A stretch of DNA of 64,000 bases, from positions 1 to 64,000 of the forward strand of contig NZ_AOFQ01000071.1 in NCBI RefSeq assembly GCF_000495915.1, given 5' to 3'. Below the pieces are notes generated by a model. The model searched no databases, had not been told where the DNA came from, and saw nothing but the letters and a program-made list of their open reading frames with translations. The stretch is from Stutzerimonas chloritidismutans AW-1 (GTDB lineage Bacteria; Pseudomonadota; Gammaproteobacteria; Pseudomonadales; Pseudomonadaceae). A program made the translations under genes and the position numbers. Shown here piece after piece: positions 8,354 through 17,541 of this stretch (positions within the stretch are counted from its first letter, which is position 1; each line of letters begins with the position of its first letter).

Positions 8354-9852
8354 CGCAAGCAGCTTCGACAATCACACTCAGCCAGCTTGAAAGCCACCTC
8401 TGGGAATCCGCCAACATCCTGCGCGGCCCTGTGGATGCGGCTGACTTCAAGACCTACATCTTCCCGCTGCTGTTCTTCAAGCGAATCTGCGATGTCTGGG
8501 ACGAGGAGTACCAGGAGATTGTTGATGAGACCGGCGACGAGCAACTGGCCTGGTTTCCGGAGTCGCACCGCTTCCAGATCCCGGAAGACTGCCACTGGAA
8601 CGACGTTCGCACCAAGGCCAGCAATGTCGGTACGGCCCTGCAGCGCGCGATGCGCGAGATTGAGAAGGCCAACCCCGACACCCTTTACGGCGTGTTCGGC
8701 GATGCACAGTGGTCGAACAAGGATCGGCTGTCTGATGCCTTGCTCAAGGACCTGATCGAGCACTTCTCCAAGCTGCCGTTTGGCAACAAGAACGTCAACT
8801 CGGATCTGCTTGGCGACGCCTACGAATACCTGATCAAGAAGTTCGCCGACGCCACCAACAAGAAGGCCGGCGAGTTCTACACCCCGCGCAGCGTCGTGCG
8901 GCTGATGATCGACATGCTCGATCCCAAAGAAGCCGAGACCATCTACGACCCGGCCTGCGGTACAGGCGGCATGTTGCTGGCCGCCGTGCAGCACGTGAAG
9001 GAGCAGCATGGCGACGTGAAGCGCCTGTGGGGCAAACTGTACGGACAAGAGAAGAACCTCACTACCTCATCCATCGCGCGGATGAACTTGTTCCTCCACG
9101 GCATCGAGGACTTCCAGGTGGTGCGCGGCGACACCCTGCGTAACCCGGCCTTCTTCGAGATCGACCGACTGGCCACCTTCGACTGCGTGATCGCCAACCC
9201 CCCGTTCTCGCTGGAAAAGTGGGGCGAAGACCTGTGGCTGAACGACCCCTTCGGCCGCAACTTTGCCGGCTTGCCGCCCTCATCCAGCGGTGACTTCGCC
9301 TGGGTGCAACACATGGTCAAGTCGATGGCCGACGTCAGCGGCCGGATGGCCGTGGTGCTGCCCCAGGGCGCCCTGTTCCGCAAAGGTGTGGAAGGCAGCA
9401 TCCGTCAGAAGCTGCTGGAGATGGATCTGGTCGAGGCGGTGATCGGCTTGGCGCCCAACCTGTTCTACGGCACCGGCCTCGCCGCGTGCATCTTGGTCTT
9501 GCGCAAGCGCAAGCCGGCCAAGCACAAGAAGAAGGTGCTGATCGCCGATGCGTCACGCCTGTTCCGCCGGGGTCGTGCTCAAAACTATCTGGAGCCCGAG
9601 CACGCCACCGAAATCCTCGGCTGGTATCGCGGCTTTGCCGATGTGCAGGACGCAGTCCGCGTGGTCAGCCTCGACGAGATCAAGGCCGAAGACTGGACGC
9701 TGAACATTTCGCGCTATGTCCTGCCGCCATTGCAAGAAGATATCCCACCGCTGTCCGATGCGATTGCGGCATTCAAGGACGCGCTCACCCGCTGCCGTGA
9801 AGCCGAAGAACGACTTGCGCAGGTCATGACTGAAGGGGGATGGCTGCAATGA
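8350..9852 (+). CDS. hsdM: Type I restriction-modification M subunit, copy 1
   Basis: N6-adenine DNA methyltransferase subunit of a type I system. The 500-aa protein has the N-terminal HsdM helical domain (about 8-150), the SAM-binding motif I YDPACGTGG (199-207) and catalytic motif IV NPPF (283-286). It overlaps both the regulator upstream and the second hsdM by ATGA. It is clearly related to but diverged from copy 2. It should work with HsdS to methylate host sites and with HsdR to restrict foreign DNA. Confidence 0.95.
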   Translation: MTQAASTITLSQLESHLWESANILRGPVDAADFKTYIFPLLFFKRICDVWDEEYQEIVDETGDEQLAWFPESHRFQIPEDCHWNDVRTKASNVGTALQRAMREIEKANPDTLYGVFGDAQWSNKDRLSDALLKDLIEHFSKLPFGNKNVNSDLLGDAYEYLIKKFADATNKKAGEFYTPRSVVRLMIDMLDPKEAETIYDPACGTGGMLLAAVQHVKEQHGDVKRLWGKLYGQEKNLTTSSIARMNLFLHGIEDFQVVRGDTLRNPAFFEIDRLATFDCVIANPPFSLEKWGEDLWLNDPFGRNFAGLPPSSSGDFAWVQHMVKSMADVSGRMAVVLPQGALFRKGVEGSIRQKLLEMDLVEAVIGLAPNLFYGTGLAACILVLRKRKPAKHKKKVLIADASRLFRRGRAQNYLEPEHATEILGWYRGFADVQDAVRVVSLDEIKAEDWTLNISRYVLPPLQEDIPPLSDAIAAFKDALTRCREAEERLAQVMTEGGWLQ

Positions 9853-11480
9853 GCTCGGACCGCCCATTCAAAGACAACAAGATCTTTACTGAAGAAATGG
9901 CGAATGCTGCGCGCGCTCGACTGAAGGAAAAGTTTGCCCAGATGGAAGAAGAGAAAGCTTGGGGCAGCAAGCGCATCACTCAACAAGAACTCGAAGGCTA
10001 CCTGTGGGGAGCAGCCGTGCTGCTGCGCGGTCTCATCGACGCGGGTGACTACAAGCAGTTCATCTTCCCGCTGCTGTTTTACAAGCGGGTCTCGGATGTC
10101 TGGGACGAGGAATACCAGGCAGCGCTGGCCAACTCGGGCGGTGACCTCTCTTACGCGCAGTTCGCGGAGAACCACCGCTTCCAGATTCCCGAGGGCGCGC
10201 ACTGGAACGATATACGCCAGACCCCGAAGAACGTCGGTGCCGCCATCCAGAAGGCCATGCGCGCCATCGAGACCGCCAACCCCGATCTGCTCGACGGTAT
10301 CTTCGGCGATGCCCCCTGGACCAACCGCGAGCGTCTGCCCGACGAAACGCTGAAAAACCTCATCGAGCACTTCTCGACGCAGACGCTCTCGGTGGCCAAC
10401 GTCCCCGAGGACGAGTTGGGCAACGCCTACGAGTACCTGATCAAGAAGTTCGCCGACGACTCCGGCCACACGGCGGCCGAGTTCTATACCAACCGCACCG
10501 TCGTGCACTTGATGACGCAACTCCTGGCACCGCAGGCGGGTGAGTCGATCTACGATCCTACCTGTGGCACCGGCGGCATGCTGATCTCGGCCTTGGACGA
10601 AGTGAAGCGCTCGGGCGGCGAGTACCGCACGCTCAAGCTCTACGGGCAAGAGCGCAATCTCATCACCTCATCCATTGCCCGCATGAACCTGTTCCTGCAT
10701 GGCGTGGAGGACTTCGAGATCATTCGGGGTGACACCCTGGCCGAACCCAAACACATCGAAGGCGATCGCCTGCGCCAGTTCGACGTGATCCTGGCCAACC
10801 CGCCGTACTCCATCAAGCAGTGGAATCGCGAGGCCTGGAGCAGTGACAAGTGGGGCCGCAACTCCCTGGGTACGCCGCCGCAGGGCCGCGCCGATTACGC
10901 CTTCCAGCAGCACATCCTGACCAGCCTCACCGCCAAGGGGCGCTGCGCCGTGCTCTGGCCCCACGGCGTGCTGTTCCGTAACGAAGAACAGTCCATGCGC
11001 GCCAAGATGGTCGAGCAGGACTGGGTCGAGGCCGTCATCGGCTTGGGCCCCAACCTGTTCTACAACTCCCCGATGGAGTCGTGCATCGTCATCTGCAACC
11101 GCAAGAAGGCCGCCGCTCGCAAGGGCAAGGTGATCTTCATCGACGCGGTGAACGAGGTGACCCGCGAGCGCGCGCAGAGCTTTCTCAAGCCCGAGCACCA
11201 GCAGCGCATCCTGAGCACTTACAAGACCTTTACCGATGTGCCCGATTTCGCCAAGGTTGCCACCCTGGCCGAAATCGGTATCAATGCGGGAAACCTCTCG
11301 ATCCCGCTGTATGTGAAGCGCATTGCTGCCGCCATCGCCACCGACAGCAATGGTGACGCAGTATCGCTGCGCTCGGCCTGGGACCAATGGCAAACCGATG
11401 GCCGCGCGTTCTGGCAACAGATGGATGCGCTGGTCGAAACGCTCGATGGCCTCGTCGCTCAGGAGGCAGCCGATGCGTAG
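9849..11480 (+). CDS. hsdM: Type I restriction-modification M subunit, copy 2
   Basis: A second, full-length HsdM of 543 aa immediately after the first. It carries a 40-residue charged N-terminal extension, then the same domain order: motif I DPTCGTGG (236-243) and motif IV NPPY (317-320). The catalytic motif differs from copy 1 (NPPY versus NPPF), and sequence identity is only partial, so this is not a recent duplication. The start at 9849 is chosen for its ATGA overlap; an in-frame ATG at 9840 is also possible. Two intact M subunits with one HsdS suggest a heteromeric methyltransferase. Confidence 0.94.
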   Translation: MSSDRPFKDNKIFTEEMANAARARLKEKFAQMEEEKAWGSKRITQQELEGYLWGAAVLLRGLIDAGDYKQFIFPLLFYKRVSDVWDEEYQAALANSGGDLSYAQFAENHRFQIPEGAHWNDIRQTPKNVGAAIQKAMRAIETANPDLLDGIFGDAPWTNRERLPDETLKNLIEHFSTQTLSVANVPEDELGNAYEYLIKKFADDSGHTAAEFYTNRTVVHLMTQLLAPQAGESIYDPTCGTGGMLISALDEVKRSGGEYRTLKLYGQERNLITSSIARMNLFLHGVEDFEIIRGDTLAEPKHIEGDRLRQFDVILANPPYSIKQWNREAWSSDKWGRNSLGTPPQGRADYAFQQHILTSLTAKGRCAVLWPHGVLFRNEEQSMRAKMVEQDWVEAVIGLGPNLFYNSPMESCIVICNRKKAAARKGKVIFIDAVNEVTRERAQSFLKPEHQQRILSTYKTFTDVPDFAKVATLAEIGINAGNLSIPLYVKRIAAAIATDSNGDAVSLRSAWDQWQTDGRAFWQQMDALVETLDGLVAQEAADA

Positions 11481-13365
11481 CGCTACCGATCTACTGGATG
11501 AACTCAATGCGGTGGACGAGTCCGCCCGCATCGAAGCCAAGCGTGCCAGCGACATGGGTAAGTCGGTGATGGAAACGGTCATCGCCTTTGCCAACGAGCC
11601 CGGTCTGGATGGCGGCTACCTGCTACTGGGCGTGGACTGGGCGATCAACGACAAGGGCGATACCGTGTACCGGCCGGTGGGGTTGCCCGATCCGGACAAG
11701 ATGCAGCGTGATCTCGCCAGCCAGTGTGCCAGCATGCTCAACGTCGCTCTGCGGCCAGAGATGCAGTTGGAGCAGGTGGGTGGCAAGACGCTGCTGGTGG
11801 TTTATGTGCCCGAGGCTGACGTCACTCACAAACCCGTCTACAAAAAAGCCACGGGCCTACCAGGCGGCGCTTACCGCCGCATCGGCTCAAGCGACCAGCG
11901 CTGCGTCGATGAAGACCTCTGGGTGTTGCGCGGTGAAAGCCAGCCCTTGCATGGCCCTGATTCAAGCATTCTTTCTGATGCCCGCGCCGACGACTTTGAC
12001 CCGACCGCGATTGCCGCGTATCGGCGTGAGCGTGCCCGCATCAACCCCCAGGCCGAAGAGCTGGACTATGGCGACGAAGACATGCTCGAAGCGCTGGGGG
12101 CACTAAGGCGTGTGGATGGTGCTTTGCAACCCACATTGGCTGGCATCGTTTTGTTCGGTAAACCGCTAGCTTTGCGCAGATTGCTGCCCATGGTGCGTAT
12201 TGACTACATACGTGTACCGGGCAACGAATGGGTCGAAGATCCAGAAAATCGCTTCCAATCCATCGACATCCGCAAGCCCCTGATACTGGCATTGCCGCTC
12301 GCCGAAGCCAGCATTATTGATGAGCTACCTAAAGGCTTTCGCCTGCCAGAGGGCCAGCTACAGAGCGTGCAAGAGCCCATTCTGCCGCGCAAGGTGATCC
12401 GCGAAGCCTTGGCCAATGCCGCCATGCACCGCAACTACACCCTACACAGCCCGACGCAGATCATTCGCTACAGCAACCGCATCGAAATTCGTAACGTCGG
12501 CTACTCCCTCAAGGAGCCAGCGCAGCTGGGCTTGCCAGGTTCACGTCTGCGCAACCCAGCCATTGCAGCGGTGCTGCATGATCTGCATCTGGCCGAAGCC
12601 AAGGGTACGGGGATTCGTGCCATGCGTCGCCTGGCTGCGGATGCAGGCTTGCCGCTGCCAGAGTTCCACTCAGACCGGCAGGCCAATGAATTTAAGCTCA
12701 CCCTGTTTCTGCACAACCTGCTCACCGAAGAAGACCACACCTGGCTGCGCAATTATGCGGGCAGCACATTGGGCCCCGACGAAGCCAAGGTGCTGATCTA
12801 TGTGCGGGCAACCGGCGCGGTGGATAACACCGCCTGCCGCGACTTCTGTGGCTCGGATACCCTGGCCGCCAGCATGGTACTGCGCCGGCTGCGCGACCGG
12901 GGCCTGCTTGAGAAGCAGGGTGCAGGCAGTCGCACCTATTACACCCTGGCCGGTAATGAGCCTCGTCCGACTCTGGAGAGCGCACAGTCAGAGCTGCCGT
13001 TGGATGTCCCCGCAGACACCCCTCCTGTTGGCCAGCCTCAGCCTGCAGAGGCGGTAGCGGGCCAGCAAGCATGCAACCCTCAGCTTGCAACCTTGCCGTC
13101 TGAGCTTGCAACCTTACTTGCAACCTTGCAGGGCCGGATCAGCAGCGAAGCCTTGCGTAACGGTATCCGACGCCTTTGTCAGTGGGCGCCCCAGAGCGGT
13201 GATCAACTTGCAACCTTGCTGGGAAAAGACCGCGACTACCTGCGCAACAAACACCTAATACCCATGGTGCGTGACGGCCAATTACGTTTCCGCTACCCGG
13301 AAAGCGCCAAACACCCACACCAGGCGTATGTCGCCCCAGAGGGCGAGGACAAGAGCAATGATTGA
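11473..13365 (+). CDS. AlbA_2 / GHKL-ATPase domain protein inside the hsd operon
   Basis: A 630-aa protein of the group often annotated as ATP-binding or RecG-like regulators. The N-terminus (about 1-150) is an AlbA_2 / Schlafen-like domain (ARIEAKRASDMGKSVMETV, then GGYLLLGVD). The middle has a GHKL-type ATPase N-box REALANAAMHRNYT (310-323) and a Gly-rich loop AKGTGIRAMRR. The C-terminal part contains helix-turn-helix segments and a LATL-rich repeat. It overlaps hsdM2 and hsdS. Genes of this kind are often embedded in type I loci, but their biochemical role is not settled. Confidence 0.85.
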   Translation: MRSATDLLDELNAVDESARIEAKRASDMGKSVMETVIAFANEPGLDGGYLLLGVDWAINDKGDTVYRPVGLPDPDKMQRDLASQCASMLNVALRPEMQLEQVGGKTLLVVYVPEADVTHKPVYKKATGLPGGAYRRIGSSDQRCVDEDLWVLRGESQPLHGPDSSILSDARADDFDPTAIAAYRRERARINPQAEELDYGDEDMLEALGALRRVDGALQPTLAGIVLFGKPLALRRLLPMVRIDYIRVPGNEWVEDPENRFQSIDIRKPLILALPLAEASIIDELPKGFRLPEGQLQSVQEPILPRKVIREALANAAMHRNYTLHSPTQIIRYSNRIEIRNVGYSLKEPAQLGLPGSRLRNPAIAAVLHDLHLAEAKGTGIRAMRRLAADAGLPLPEFHSDRQANEFKLTLFLHNLLTEEDHTWLRNYAGSTLGPDEAKVLIYVRATGAVDNTACRDFCGSDTLAASMVLRRLRDRGLLEKQGAGSRTYYTLAGNEPRPTLESAQSELPLDVPADTPPVGQPQPAEAVAGQQACNPQLATLPSELATLLATLQGRISSEALRNGIRRLCQWAPQSGDQLATLLGKDRDYLRNKHLIPMVRDGQLRFRYPESAKHPHQAYVAPEGEDKSND

Positions 13366-14551
13366 AAGGGATTTGAAGCCCGGCTGGCGTCGAGTGAAGT
13401 TTGGCGATGTGGTCCGACTGTCCAAAGCGCGTAGCAAAGACCCAATGGCCGATGGCATTGAACGCTACGTGGGCCTGGAGCATCTCGAACCCGGTGATTT
13501 GCGCATCCGCCGTTGGGGCAACGTCGCTGACGGCGTGACCTTCACCAGCGTGTTTCAACCGGGGCAAGTGCTGTTCGGCAAGCGACGCGCTTATCAGCGC
13601 AAGGTGGCTGTGGCGGATTTCTCCGGGGTGTGTTCCGGGGACATCTACGTACTGGAGACCAAGGACGCACAGGTTTTGCTGCCGGAGCTGCTGCCATTCA
13701 TTTGCCAGACCGACGCCTTCTTCGATCACGCTGTAGGCACGTCGGCTGGTTCTTTGAGCCCCCGCACGAACTGGACGAGTTTGGCGGACTTTGAGTTCAT
13801 GCTCCCGCCGATGGATGAGCAGCATCGGCTCGTCAAACTTCTCACCTCCATTGAAGGCTGCTTGGCTTCGCTTTCGGAAGCTGACCTAGCGACAACAGCA
13901 CTAGAAAACTCACGAATTGAAGACGCGCTTGCTTCAGTACCGGCTGATCGTGTCATCACGGTCGACAAACTCGTTCCACTCGGACCAAAGAACGGTCTAT
14001 CCCCGAAAGCAAATGCTGACGAACGTGGATATCCAACCCTCAGCATCGGCGCCGTGCGGGATGGACGTATTGTTGCCGAAGGCAATACGAAGTACGCCGA
14101 GATATCCGATGCTGAAGCTGCTGCGTTTGAACTGAAGGCAAACGATGTACTTGTTGTTCGTGGAAATGGCAACAAGCTACTCACCGGCAGATGCGGCCTT
14201 GTCGATGTCGTGCCAAAGGGGTGTTTCTATCCAGATCTGCTGATTCGACTCAAGTTTGACGAGAAGATCATCAGGCCGGAGTTTGCGGTATTGCAGTGGA
14301 ACAGCCAGAGCACTCATAACCGGCTGATCTCGCGCGCCAAATCCACAAACGGAATCTGGAAAATCAACGGTGCTGACATTCGCCAACACGCACTCAAAGT
14401 GCCGGAAGTAGAAGAACAGGATGATCTGCTGGCAGAGATGAGAGCAATTCGATCAGCTCGGAAGAACATTGCTACTCGCATGACGGCTGCACAGAACCTG
14501 AAAATGCATGCGCTTAGGTCGATTGAGAATGGGGGCGGAAATGGCATTTAA
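13358..14551 (+). CDS. hsdS: Type I restriction-modification specificity subunit
   Basis: A 397-aa HsdS with two target-recognition domains separated by helical conserved regions. The first TRD (about 10-150) ends at PPMDEQHRLVKLL; the second (about 185-350) ends at VPEVEEQDDLLAEM. The two halves recognise the two parts of a split DNA sequence. It overlaps the AlbA/GHKL gene by 8 nt and hsdR by 11 nt. The recognition sequence cannot be predicted by eye. Confidence 0.93.
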   Translation: MIERDLKPGWRRVKFGDVVRLSKARSKDPMADGIERYVGLEHLEPGDLRIRRWGNVADGVTFTSVFQPGQVLFGKRRAYQRKVAVADFSGVCSGDIYVLETKDAQVLLPELLPFICQTDAFFDHAVGTSAGSLSPRTNWTSLADFEFMLPPMDEQHRLVKLLTSIEGCLASLSEADLATTALENSRIEDALASVPADRVITVDKLVPLGPKNGLSPKANADERGYPTLSIGAVRDGRIVAEGNTKYAEISDAEAAAFELKANDVLVVRGNGNKLLTGRCGLVDVVPKGCFYPDLLIRLKFDEKIIRPEFAVLQWNSQSTHNRLISRAKSTNGIWKINGADIRQHALKVPEVEEQDDLLAEMRAIRSARKNIATRMTAAQNLKMHALRSIENGGGNGI

Positions 14552-17531
14552 CGAATCAAATACCGTCGAAGCCTACGTCCGCGATCTTCTCGCCGGTCCC
14601 ATCAAGGCTGTCCCGGCCAACACAGCCCAGGAACCTCAAGCCAGCTACGGTCCCAGCCCCAAAGGCATCGGCTGGCGTTACGCCGCCCCGGCTGAGGTGC
14701 CGCGCCAGATTCAGGAAGTGCTGGTCGAGCCCTGGCTGCGTGAGGCGCTGATTCGGCTGAACCCGGAGATTGCCGCTCAGCCCGACCGCGCCGACGAGGT
14801 GCTCTACAAGCTGCGCGCCATCGTGCTGTCGGTGCGCTCGGATGGCCTGATCTGCGCCAACGAGGAAATGACCGCCTGGATGCGTGGCGAGCGCTCGATG
14901 CCCTTCGGCCCCAACAACGAGCATGTGTCGGTGCGGCTGATCGACCTGGATGATCTGGCGCAGAACCAGTACATCGTCACCCAGCAGTTCATCTACCGCG
15001 CAGGCCCCACCGAGCGCCGCGCCGATCTGGTGTTGTTGGTCAACGGGCTGCCGCTGGTGCTGATCGAGGCCAAGACGCCGGTCAAGAAATGCATCAGTTG
15101 GGTCGATGGCGCGGTGCAGGTGCACGACGACTACGAGAAGTTCGTTCCTGAGCTCTTCGTCTGCAACGTGTTCTCGGTGGCCACCGAGGGCAAGGCGTAC
15201 CGCTATGGCTCCATCGGGCTACCAGTCAAGGACTGGGGCCCTTGGCATCTGGATGGTGATGGCGAGGATGGTCAGCACCACCCGCTGAAGTCGCTCAAGC
15301 TGTCCGCTGAAAGCATGCTGCGCCCGCATGTGGTGCTGGACATTCTCGGCAGCTTCACCCTGTTCGCCACCAACAAGAAAAAGCAGCGCATCAAGATCAT
15401 TTGCCGCTACCAGCAGTTTGAAGCAGCCAACAAGATCGTCGAGCGCGTGCTGGCGGGCTACCCCAGGAAGGGCTTGATCTGGCATTTCCAGGGCTCGGGA
15501 AAATCACTGCTGATGGTCTTCGCTGCGCAAAAGCTGCGCATGCATGCCGGCCTGAAGAACCCCACTGTGCTGATCGTGGTGGATCGCATCGATCTCGACA
15601 GCCAGATCACTGGCACATTCACCGGGGCGGACATCCCCAATCTGGAAAAGGCGGACAGCCGCGAGAAGCTGCAGCAGCTGCTGGCGCAAGACGTGCGCAA
15701 GATCATCATCACCACGATCTTCAAGTTCGGCGAGGCCACCGGCAGCCTGAACGACCGCAGCAACATCATTGCCCTAGTAGACGAGGCTCACCGCACACAG
15801 GAAGGCGACCTGGGCCGCAAGATGCGTGAGGCCCTGCCCAACGCGTTTCTGTTCGGCCTGACCGGTACGCCGATCAACCGTGCCGACCGCAACACCTTCT
15901 ACGCCTTTGGTGCAGACGAGGACGAGAAAGGCTACATGAGCCGCTACGGCTTCGAGGAGTCGATCCGCGACGGTGCCACACTGAAACTGCACTTTGAACC
16001 GCGCTTGATCGATCTGCACATCGACAAGGCAGCGCTGGACGCCGCCTACAAAGACCTGACCGGCGGCCTCTCGGATCTCGACAAGGACAACCTCGCTAAA
16101 ACCGCCGCCAAGATGGCCGTGCTGGTGAAGACGCCTGAGCGCATCCGCAAGGTGTGCGAAGACATCGTCGAGCACTTTCAGGCCAAGGTGGAGCCCAATG
16201 GCTTCAAGGGCCAGATCGTAACGTTCGATCGCGAGTCCTGCCTGCTGTTCAAGGCCGAGCTGGACAAGCTGCTGCCGCCCGAGGCTACAGACATCGTGAT
16301 GTCGGTGCAGGCGGCGGACAAAAAAGAACACCCTGAGTACGCGCCTTACGACCGAAGCCGCGATGAAGAAGAGCGACTGCTCGATCGCTTCCGCGACCCG
16401 GCCGACCCGCTGAAGCTGATCATCGTCACCGCTAAGCTGCTGACCGGCTTCGACGCGCCCATCCTGCAGGCCATGTACCTGGACAAGCCGCTGCGCGACC
16501 ACACGCTGCTCCAGGCCATCTGCCGGGTGAACCGTACCTACTCCGAGCAGAAGACCCACGGCCTGATCGTGGACTACCTCGGCATCTTCGATGACGTCGC
16601 GGCGGCGCTGGAATTCGACGACCAGAGCGTCAAGCAGGTGGTCAGCAACATCCAGGAGTTGAAGGACAAGCTGCCCGAAGCCATGCAGAAGTGCCTGGCC
16701 TTCTTCTCTGGCTGCGATCGCAGTTTGCAAGGCTACGAGGGCCTGATCGCCGCGCAGCAGTGTCTGCCCAATAACGAGGTGCGAGACAACTTTGCTGCCG
16801 AGTACAGCGTGCTCAACAAGATCTGGGAGGCGCTGTCACCGGACACCGTTCTGGGCCCCTTCGAGAAGGACTACAAGTGGTTGTCGCAGGTGTACCAGTC
16901 GGTACAGCCCTCTAGTGGCCACGGCAAGTTGATCTGGCATTCGCTGGGCGCCAAGACCATCGAGCTGATCCACCAGAACGTGCATGTCGACGCGGTGCGG
17001 GATGACCTCGACACCTTGGTGCTGGACGCTGATCTGCTGGAAGCGGTGCTGTCGAACCCAGACCCGAAGAAGGCCAAGGAGATTGAGATCAAGCTCAAGC
17101 GCCGGCTGCGCGGGCATGGCGGCAACCCCAAGTTCAAGAAGCTGTCGGAGCGGCTCGATGCGCTGAAGGACCGCTTCGAATCCGGGCAGATCAACAGCGT
17201 CGAGTTTCTGAAGCAGTTGCTGGAGATCGCCAAGGAGACGCTGCAGGCCGAGAAGGACGTGCCGTCCGAAGAGGACGAGGATCGCGGTAAGGCGGCTCTC
17301 ACCGAGTTGTTCAACGAGGTCAAGACTTCTGAGACGCCCATCATGGTCGAACGCGTGGTCACGGATATCGACGAGATAGTGCGACTGGTCCGCTTCCCGG
17401 GCTGGCAAGGTACGCAGGCCGGCGAGCGTGAAGTCAAGAAGGCCCTGCGCAAAGCCCTCTTCAAATACAAGCTGCATGCGGATGAAGAGCTGTTCGAGAA
17501 GGCCTACAGCTACATCCGGCAGTATTACTGA
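14541..17531 (+). CDS. hsdR: Type I restriction endonuclease R subunit
   Basis: A 996-aa ATP-dependent translocase and nuclease that cuts unmodified DNA. The PD-(D/E)xK nuclease is near the N-terminus (Asp162; Glu176 and Lys178 in LIEAK). The SF2 motor follows: Walker A FQGSGKS (316-322), DEAH (414-417), FGLTGTP and the helicase C-terminal motif LQAICRVNRTY. The C-terminal helical domain would bind the methylase core. The start MAFNES follows a GGGGGCGG stretch. All catalytic motifs are intact, so the system looks functional. Confidence 0.95.
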   Translation: MAFNESNTVEAYVRDLLAGPIKAVPANTAQEPQASYGPSPKGIGWRYAAPAEVPRQIQEVLVEPWLREALIRLNPEIAAQPDRADEVLYKLRAIVLSVRSDGLICANEEMTAWMRGERSMPFGPNNEHVSVRLIDLDDLAQNQYIVTQQFIYRAGPTERRADLVLLVNGLPLVLIEAKTPVKKCISWVDGAVQVHDDYEKFVPELFVCNVFSVATEGKAYRYGSIGLPVKDWGPWHLDGDGEDGQHHPLKSLKLSAESMLRPHVVLDILGSFTLFATNKKKQRIKIICRYQQFEAANKIVERVLAGYPRKGLIWHFQGSGKSLLMVFAAQKLRMHAGLKNPTVLIVVDRIDLDSQITGTFTGADIPNLEKADSREKLQQLLAQDVRKIIITTIFKFGEATGSLNDRSNIIALVDEAHRTQEGDLGRKMREALPNAFLFGLTGTPINRADRNTFYAFGADEDEKGYMSRYGFEESIRDGATLKLHFEPRLIDLHIDKAALDAAYKDLTGGLSDLDKDNLAKTAAKMAVLVKTPERIRKVCEDIVEHFQAKVEPNGFKGQIVTFDRESCLLFKAELDKLLPPEATDIVMSVQAADKKEHPEYAPYDRSRDEEERLLDRFRDPADPLKLIIVTAKLLTGFDAPILQAMYLDKPLRDHTLLQAICRVNRTYSEQKTHGLIVDYLGIFDDVAAALEFDDQSVKQVVSNIQELKDKLPEAMQKCLAFFSGCDRSLQGYEGLIAAQQCLPNNEVRDNFAAEYSVLNKIWEALSPDTVLGPFEKDYKWLSQVYQSVQPSSGHGKLIWHSLGAKTIELIHQNVHVDAVRDDLDTLVLDADLLEAVLSNPDPKKAKEIEIKLKRRLRGHGGNPKFKKLSERLDALKDRFESGQINSVEFLKQLLEIAKETLQAEKDVPSEEDEDRGKAALTELFNEVKTSETPIMVERVVTDIDEIVRLVRFPGWQGTQAGEREVKKALRKALFKYKLHADEELFEKAYSYIRQYY

Positions 17532-17541
17532 GGGAATGAAC

